From the NCBI RefSeq assembly GCF_040750475.1, contig NZ_JABJVY010000002.1, forward strand, positions 293,462-357,461: DNA of 64,000 bases. The letters are read 5' to 3'. Source of the stretch: Amorphus sp040750475 (lineage in GTDB: Bacteria > Pseudomonadota > Alphaproteobacteria > Rhizobiales > Amorphaceae). The notes beneath the pieces were generated by a model. That model was not told the DNA's origin, did no database searches, and saw nothing but the letters and a program-made list of their open reading frames with translations. Within the stretch, counting starts at the first letter, position 1. Each line of letters starts with the position of its first letter. The position numbers and the translations under genes are program-made. Below are positions 59,356 through 64,000 of this stretch, one piece after another.

Positions 59356-62178
59356 ATGCTCGACAAGACCTATGACGCCGCGGCCGTCGAGCCGCGCATT
59401 GCCACTCTTTGGGATGAAGCCGGAGCGTTCCGTGCGGGCGCAGGCGCGCGCGAAGGCGCGGAGCCGTTCACCATCGTGATCCCGCCGCCGAACGTCACCG
59501 GCTCGCTGCACATGGGCCACGCGCTCAACAACACGCTCCAGGACGTGCTGGTGCGGTTTCAGCGCATGCGCGGGCGCGATGTGCTGTGGCAGCCGGGCAC
59601 CGACCATGCCGGCATCGCCACCCAAATGGTGGTGGAGCGCCAGCTTGCCGAGCGTCAGGAGCCCGATCGCCGCGCCATGGGCCGGGACGCCTTCGTGGAA
59701 CGGGTGTGGACCTGGAAGGCGGAATCCGGCGGCACCATCCAAAACCAGCTTTACCGGCTTGGCGCTTCCTGCGATTGGAGCCGCGAGCGCTTCACCATGG
59801 ACGAGGGGTTGTCGGCCGCCGTCTTGGAGGTGTTCGTCGCGCTCCACCGGGAAGGCCTGATCTATCGCGACAAGCGGCTGGTGAACTGGGATCCGCGCTT
59901 CCTGACCGCGATCTCCGACCTCGAGGTCCAACAGGTCGAGGTCAAGGGCAAGCTCTGGCATTTCCGCTATCCGCTGGAGGGCGGCGCGACCTACCAAGCG
60001 CCGATCGCCTTCGACGAGGAGACCGGCGAGCCGACCGAGTTCGAGACCCGCGACTATATCGTCGTCGCCACCACTCGGCCGGAAACCATGCTGGGTGACA
60101 CCGCGGTCGCGGTTCACCCCGAGGATCCGCGCTACAAGGATCTGATCGGCAAGCACGTCGTGCTGCCGCTGGTCGGCCGTCGCATCGAGATCGTCGGCGA
60201 CGACTACGCCGATCCCGACACCGGTTCCGGCGCGGTCAAGATTACGCCGGCGCACGACTTCAACGATTTCGAGGTCGGCCGTCGCCACGATCTCGCAATG
60301 ATCAACATTCTCGACGAGGAAGCGCGGCTGTTCCTGGAGGGCAACGACGCCTTCCTCGCCGGCGTCGGCGACGACGAGAATTTTGCCGACGTGATGGCGC
60401 TCAACGGCATCGACCGGTTCAAGGCGCGCGAGGCGATCGTCGCGCTGATGGAGGCGCGCGGGCTGCTCGCCGAGATCGAGAACCATGTCCACATGGTGCC
60501 CCATGGCGACCGCTCCGGCGTGGTGATCGAACCGTTCCTGACCGATCAATGGTATGTCGATGCCAAGACGCTGGCGAAGCCGGCGATCGAAGCGGTCAAG
60601 CGCGGCGATACGGCCTTTGTCCCGGGCAACTGGGAGCGGGTCTATTTCGAGTGGATGGAGAACATCCAGCCCTGGTGCGTCTCCCGCCAACTCTGGTGGG
60701 GCCATCAGATCCCGGCCTGGTACGGGCCGGATGGTGCCGTTTTTGTCGTCAAGAGCGAAGCGGATGCGGTCAAAGCGGCGGAAACGCAGTTCGGCAAACC
60801 AGCCAATGTCGTCTCGAAAACGGAGGCGGTCGCGACCTGGGAAGGCGGCGCCGGCAACACCGTTGCGCTCTACCGCGACGAGGACGTGCTCGACACCTGG
60901 TTCTCGTCCGCGCTGTGGCCGTTCTCCACGCTCGGCTGGCCGGACAAGACGCCGGAGCTCGCCCGCTACTATCCGACCAGCGTGCTCGTCACCGGCTTCG
61001 ACATCATCTTCTTCTGGGTTGCCCGGATGATGATGATGGGCCTCCATTTCACCGATCAGGCGCCGTTCCACACGGTCTACATCCATGCCCTCGTCCGCGA
61101 CGAGAAGGGGGCGAAGATGTCGAAGTCCAAGGGCAACGTGATCGATCCGATCGACCTGATCGACCAGTTCGGCGCAGATGCGCTGCGCTTCACGCTGGCC
61201 GCCATGGCCGCCCAGGGCCGCGACATCAAACTCGCGCCAGCCCGCGTTCAGGGCTATCGCAACTTCGCGACCAAGCTCTGGAACGCCGCCCGCTTCGCGG
61301 AAATGAACGGCTGCAAGCAGAGTACGGCTTTCGATCCCGCCAACGTCACCGGCACGCTCGCCCAGTGGATCGTGGTGGAGACGGGCCGCACCGCCGCCGC
61401 CGTGACGGAAGGGATCGAGAGCTACCGCTTCAACGATGCCGCCGGCGCGGTTTACTCCTTCACCTGGCACACCTTCTGCGACTGGTACCTGGAGCTCGCC
61501 AAGCCGGTGCTGCAGGGCGAGGACGGGCCCGCCAAGGCCGAGCTTCAGGCCGTCACCGCCTGGGTGATCGACCAGATCGTGAAGCTTTTGCATCCGTTCA
61601 TGCCGTTCCTCACGGAAGAGCTGTGGGCGCGTACGGCCGAGGAAGCCGGGCTTTCCCGCGAGTCGGTCCTAGCGCTGACGCCCTGGCCGGAGCTGGCGGT
61701 TTCCGACAATCCGGCCGCGCGCGAGATCAACTGGCTGGTCGATCTCATCAGCCAGATCCGCTCGGTCCGCTCGGAGACCAACGTGCCGGCGGGCGCCCAG
61801 ATCCCGGTGGTGCTGGTCGGCGCCAGCGAGACGGAGCGCGGCTATGTCGCCACCCACGAGGCGGCGATCAAGCGGCTCGCCCGGGTGGAGACGATCGAGG
61901 AGGCGGACAACGCGCCGGACAAGTCGGCCCAGGTCATCCTCGGCGACGTCACCGTCTGCCTGCCGCTTGCCGGCGTGGTGGATCTCGATGCGGAACGCGC
62001 GCGGCTCCAGAAGGAGCTCGACAAGCTTGCCGCCGACATCAAGAAGATCGACGCCAAACTCAACAACCCGTCCTTTGTGGAAAAAGCGCCGGACGAGGTG
62101 GTCGAGGAGCAGCGCGAGCGCCGCGAGGAGGCGGAGGGCCGCCGCAACAAGGTGACCGAGGCTCTCGGCCGGCTGTAA
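59356..62178 (+). CDS. valS: Valyl-tRNA synthetase
   Basis: A class I synthetase of 940 residues with a CP1 editing domain (about 185-375). The HIGH motif reads HMGH in IPPPNVTGSLHMGHALN (about 43-59), and the KMSKS motif is KMSKSKGN (about 592-599). The C-terminus has the coiled-coil arm (about 875-940, LDAERARLQKELDKLAADI) typical of ValRS. The ATG at 59356 follows a TTG codon that could also be used. A long antisense frame opposite is not a gene. Confidence 0.96.
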   Translation: MLDKTYDAAAVEPRIATLWDEAGAFRAGAGAREGAEPFTIVIPPPNVTGSLHMGHALNNTLQDVLVRFQRMRGRDVLWQPGTDHAGIATQMVVERQLAERQEPDRRAMGRDAFVERVWTWKAESGGTIQNQLYRLGASCDWSRERFTMDEGLSAAVLEVFVALHREGLIYRDKRLVNWDPRFLTAISDLEVQQVEVKGKLWHFRYPLEGGATYQAPIAFDEETGEPTEFETRDYIVVATTRPETMLGDTAVAVHPEDPRYKDLIGKHVVLPLVGRRIEIVGDDYADPDTGSGAVKITPAHDFNDFEVGRRHDLAMINILDEEARLFLEGNDAFLAGVGDDENFADVMALNGIDRFKAREAIVALMEARGLLAEIENHVHMVPHGDRSGVVIEPFLTDQWYVDAKTLAKPAIEAVKRGDTAFVPGNWERVYFEWMENIQPWCVSRQLWWGHQIPAWYGPDGAVFVVKSEADAVKAAETQFGKPANVVSKTEAVATWEGGAGNTVALYRDEDVLDTWFSSALWPFSTLGWPDKTPELARYYPTSVLVTGFDIIFFWVARMMMMGLHFTDQAPFHTVYIHALVRDEKGAKMSKSKGNVIDPIDLIDQFGADALRFTLAAMAAQGRDIKLAPARVQGYRNFATKLWNAARFAEMNGCKQSTAFDPANVTGTLAQWIVVETGRTAAAVTEGIESYRFNDAAGAVYSFTWHTFCDWYLELAKPVLQGEDGPAKAELQAVTAWVIDQIVKLLHPFMPFLTEELWARTAEEAGLSRESVLALTPWPELAVSDNPAAREINWLVDLISQIRSVRSETNVPAGAQIPVVLVGASETERGYVATHEAAIKRLARVETIEEADNAPDKSAQVILGDVTVCLPLAGVVDLDAERARLQKELDKLAADIKKIDAKLNNPSFVEKAPDEVVEEQRERREEAEGRRNKVTEALGRL

Positions 62179-62283
62179 CGTGCCTTCTTTGGTCGTGGCA
62201 CGCTTTCCGATGAATTCGGCTTGAGTAGGATGACGGTGGCGGTCATCCTTTCGCGAAAGACCGCCGTTGGGAGACTTCTGGAT

Positions 62284-62727
62284 ATGCAGCGCCTGATCCG
62301 TGTCCTGGTGGTTCTCGTCGGGCTCGCCGCGCCGGCGCTGGCGATGGCCGACGAGCTCGTGGTGGTGACCGACGAAGGGCGCTATCCGTTCCAGGTGGAG
62401 ATCGCCGACGATCCGATGGAGCGGGCGAAAGGCCTGATGTTCCGCAAGGAGATGGCGGCCGATCACGGCATGCTGTTCGATTTCTCCCGCGAGCAGCCAG
62501 TGTCGTTCTGGATGAAGAACACGCCGCTGTCGCTGGATATGATCTTCGTGAAAGCGGACGGCACCATCGTCGCGATCGCCGAAGACACCACGCCTTTCTC
62601 CACCGATGCCGTGCCCTCCGGCGCGCCGGTGCGCTTCGTCCTTGAGGTGCTGGCGGGCACGTCCGACAAGCTCGACATCGAGCCCGGCGATAGGATCGAG
62701 CACAGGCGCGTGTCTGCAGGACAGTGA
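62284..62727 (+). CDS. Exported DUF192 domain protein
   Basis: A 147-residue protein with a signal peptide (about 1-22, ending APALAMA) and a single DUF192 domain. Family blocks are ERAKGLMFRKEM (about 46-57), FDFSREQPVSFWMKNTPLSLDM (split around about 66-87), and FVLEVLAGTSDKLDIEPGDR at the end. DUF192 proteins are small secreted beta-barrel-like proteins of unknown function. The ATG at 62284 is chosen because it starts the signal peptide. Confidence 0.88.
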   Translation: MQRLIRVLVVLVGLAAPALAMADELVVVTDEGRYPFQVEIADDPMERAKGLMFRKEMAADHGMLFDFSREQPVSFWMKNTPLSLDMIFVKADGTIVAIAEDTTPFSTDAVPSGAPVRFVLEVLAGTSDKLDIEPGDRIEHRRVSAGQ

Positions 62728-62795
62728 ATGACGCCGTCCGAACCCGTCTGCGTGGTTGCCGGAACCGCAACTGGCGTGTATCGGATGGGGGCCGT

Positions 62796-62872
62796 CGGGG
62801 TATAGCTCAGCCTGGTAGAGCACCGGCTTTGGGAGCCGGGGGTCGCAAGTTCGAATCTTGCTGCCCCGACCA
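62796..62872 (+). tRNA. tRNA-Pro (anticodon TGG)
   Basis: A complete cloverleaf. The acceptor stem pairs CGGGGTA with TGCCCCG (one T-G pair), the D arm holds AGCTCAGCCTGGTAGAGC, the anticodon stem is CCGGC/GCCGG with loop TTTGGGA (anticodon TGG), and the T arm is GTTCGAATC. CCA is encoded at the 3' end (62870-62872). It reads CCA and, by wobble, other proline codons. Confidence 0.97.
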
Positions 62873-62977
62873 CTTCGCCCTCGGATATCTTGAAGCGAAA
62901 GGGCTGGACGCGGCGGCGGTCCCGCGCCAAAACATGTATGTAGACCCTTTCCAGTCTTGCTTCGGGACAAGGACCTT

Positions 62978-63283
62978 ATGAGCGCTCGCATCTACAAGCC
63001 CGCGAAAACGGCCATGCAGTCCGGCCGTGCCAAGACCCATCGCTGGGTGCTGGAGTTCGATCCGCAAGAGCCGCGCACCATCGATCCGCTGATGGGCTGG
63101 ACGTCCTCGGGCGACATGACGAGCCAGGTGCATCTGCGCTTCCCGACCAAGGAAGCCGCGATCCTCTACGCCGAGAAGCACGGCATCGAATTTCGGGTGG
63201 AGGAGCCCAACGAGCGCACCCCGCGCCGCATCGCCTATGCCGATAATTTCCGGCCCGATCGCCGCTTTCCCTGGAGCCATTAG
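62978..63283 (+). CDS. NDUFS4-like NADH dehydrogenase accessory subunit
   Basis: A 101-residue protein of the ETC complex I conserved-region family, the bacterial counterpart of mitochondrial NDUFS4 (18 kDa subunit). Blocks include ARIYKPAKTAMQSGRAKTH (about 3-21), MGWTSSGDMTSQVHLRFPTK (about 39-58), AAILYAEKHGIEF (about 60-72) and the C-terminal DNFRPDRRFPWSH. In Alphaproteobacteria this gene typically lies outside the nuo operon, as here. It likely stabilises complex I at the cytoplasmic side. A tRNA gene lies 105 bases upstream. Confidence 0.92.
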   Translation: MSARIYKPAKTAMQSGRAKTHRWVLEFDPQEPRTIDPLMGWTSSGDMTSQVHLRFPTKEAAILYAEKHGIEFRVEEPNERTPRRIAYADNFRPDRRFPWSH

Positions 63284-63319
63284 CGTTTTGGGGCACAGCG
63301 GTCCCGTAAAATGCGTTGG

Positions 63320-63646
63320 CTATTGACGATGGAACAATAATATCCCGTCTCGCTCAACCCCCGGGCCGACGTATTGAAGATTTTCACCTTCTTCGTACAA
63401 TTCCATATGAATTGGATGACTTAGTGTTAAGTCGGGCTTTTCTGCCCACAGATGTTTACACCATATCCATGTGGTTAGCATGTTGCTGTCATTTGGTCTT
63501 TGAAAGAGCCTTATTGCAAGGTCTATATCGCTATCTTCCCGATTGTCTCCTCGAGCTCGGCTCCCATAAAGGTGAACAGATCTAATTTCGGGTTTTCTGG
63601 CAGCCCATGAGCGAATATCGATCAGATCAGTTTCTGTAATATTCAT
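63320..63646 (-). CDS. Solitary minimal nucleotidyltransferase (MNT-type) protein
   Basis: A 108-residue protein with the polymerase-beta-type nucleotidyltransferase motif GSRARGDNREDSDIDLAI (about 28-45, DxD at Asp40 and Asp42). A probable third acidic residue lies in HMELYEEGE (about 79-87). Such proteins usually form toxin-antitoxin pairs with HEPN proteins, the nucleotidyltransferase AMPylating the toxin. No HEPN gene is seen beside it. The coding sequence is clearly richer in A+T than its neighbours, suggesting transfer from elsewhere. Function as an orphan antitoxin is inference. Confidence 0.75.
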   Translation of the reverse strand: MNITETDLIDIRSWAARKPEIRSVHLYGSRARGDNREDSDIDLAIRLFQRPNDSNMLTTWIWCKHLWAEKPDLTLSHPIHMELYEEGENLQYVGPGVERDGILLFHRQ

Positions 63647-63937
63647 TTTTTCTCTTTAATTCGGGTTTTCAAAGGTTTGAGGCAATTTTACTCATTCAAG
63701 AAAGTAAATTCGGTATTCTGTTGTCTGATCGCTCCGCGATTCTTACTCCTCCGCTCATCCCTCCGAAAGCCGGGGTCAAGGGCGAGTCTTGCCGGCGCTG
63801 ACCATATGGTCCTCGATTCCGGCTTTCGCCGGAATGGACGGAGGATGGGGTTCACGACAGAGCTTGAAACTCCGCTTGTGTGTTTGATTTGTGGTTTGCT
63901 TGAGCGTCGGAAGGCGTGGCGACGCCTCCCGACGCGG
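63647..63937. other. Intergenic region with a short inverted repeat
   Basis: About 290 bases with no convincing gene. It holds a perfect 8-base-pair hairpin ATTCCGGC-TTTC-GCCGGAAT (63816-63835), a widespread kind of repetitive palindrome in bacterial chromosomes. A GGAGGCGT ... ACGCCTTCC inverted repeat (about 63905-63933), with no T tract, may mark the end of the minus-strand gene at the right edge. Confidence 0.5.
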
Positions 63938-64000
63938 TCAGGCGGCCGTCACTCCGCGGGTCGTGTCTGTCGTGACGCGACCGAGGATGAGTTTGGCCCT
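63938..64000 (-). CDS. 3' end of an unrecognised gene at the window edge
   Basis: The last 20 codons of a possible minus-strand gene, ending TTRGVTAA then TGA. Codon composition looks like the rest of the window, and an inverted repeat follows the stop codon. Too little is visible to name it, and it could be chance. Confidence 0.35.
   Translation of the reverse strand, partial: RAKLILGRVTTDTTRGVTAA

Noticed and set aside
59098..61593. A 831-codon minus-strand frame opposite valS
   Set aside because: Same shadow effect; valS on the other strand has all class I motifs.
62796..63940. tRNA-Pro as attachment site for an island
   Set aside because: No repeat of the tRNA 3' end was found downstream and no integrase is present; the A+T-rich patch starts only after the intact NDUFS4-like gene.
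1..64000. CRISPR arrays, insertion sequences, prophage genes
   Set aside because: No regular spaced repeats, transposases, integrases or structural phage proteins were seen on either strand.

Overview
This 64 kb window is G+C-rich, densely coded chromosomal DNA from an alphaproteobacterium, most probably of the Hyphomicrobiales (Rhizobiales) type. The pointers are sciP and popZ (cell-cycle genes known from Alphaproteobacteria), the short proS-lolC-lolD-dnaE block, the run rpsB-tsf-pyrH-frr-uppS-cdsA-dxr-rseP-bamA-lpxD-fabZ-lpxA-lpxI-lpxB, a separate NDUFS4-type complex I subunit gene, a LexA box of the GTTC-N7-GTTC type, and intergenic palindromic repeats like those common in rhizobia and relatives. 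No transposase, integrase, phage gene or CRISPR array was seen.

Layout. 1-7270: mnmA (cut by the left edge), sciP, a YbaK-type deacylase with a metallophosphoesterase, a NUDIX hydrolase, a variant 5'-nucleotidase with a small membrane protein, hemH and a short NfeD-like protein. 7422-11747: a minus-strand cluster of circularly permuted ATP-grasp, alpha-E protein, transglutaminase-like protease and Anbu proteasome-like peptidase, the most interesting accessory system here. 11887-14335: radC, map, sfsA, preceded by a structured region ending in a strong terminator that looks like a small RNA gene or leader. 14825-22118: proS, lolC, lolD, a 32-residue membrane peptide and dnaE. 22536-38301: translation factors, UMP kinase, isoprenoid and phospholipid enzymes, the envelope protease RseP, BamA, and lipid A synthesis from LpxD to LpxB. 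38330-45300: mscL, gltA, gltX, comEC and lexA. 45636-50625: a TetR regulator and a beta-oxidation operon. 50667-55196: a second transglutaminase-like gene and two large polytopic membrane proteins of probable GT-C type. 55422-63283: an isoaspartyl methyltransferase-like gene, tolC, popZ, valS, a DUF192 protein, tRNA-Pro(UGG) and the NDUFS4-like gene. 63290-64000: an AT-richer tail with a solitary minimal nucleotidyltransferase and the end of an unrecognised gene.

How the parts fit. Most of the window is core physiology: protein synthesis, outer-membrane and lipid A assembly, replication and central carbon metabolism. CtrA-type half-sites lie upstream of sciP (four TTA half-sites at 11-bp steps), bamA and tolC (each an exact TTAA-N7-TTAA), suggesting that the CtrA circuit, whose inhibitor SciP is encoded here, may reach envelope genes. 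lexA carries a perfect alphaproteobacterial SOS box. The Anbu cluster looks like a self-contained peptide-bond-forming and cleaving system whose substrate cannot be read from sequence. Family assignments come from reading the translations and motifs by eye; no database search was run.
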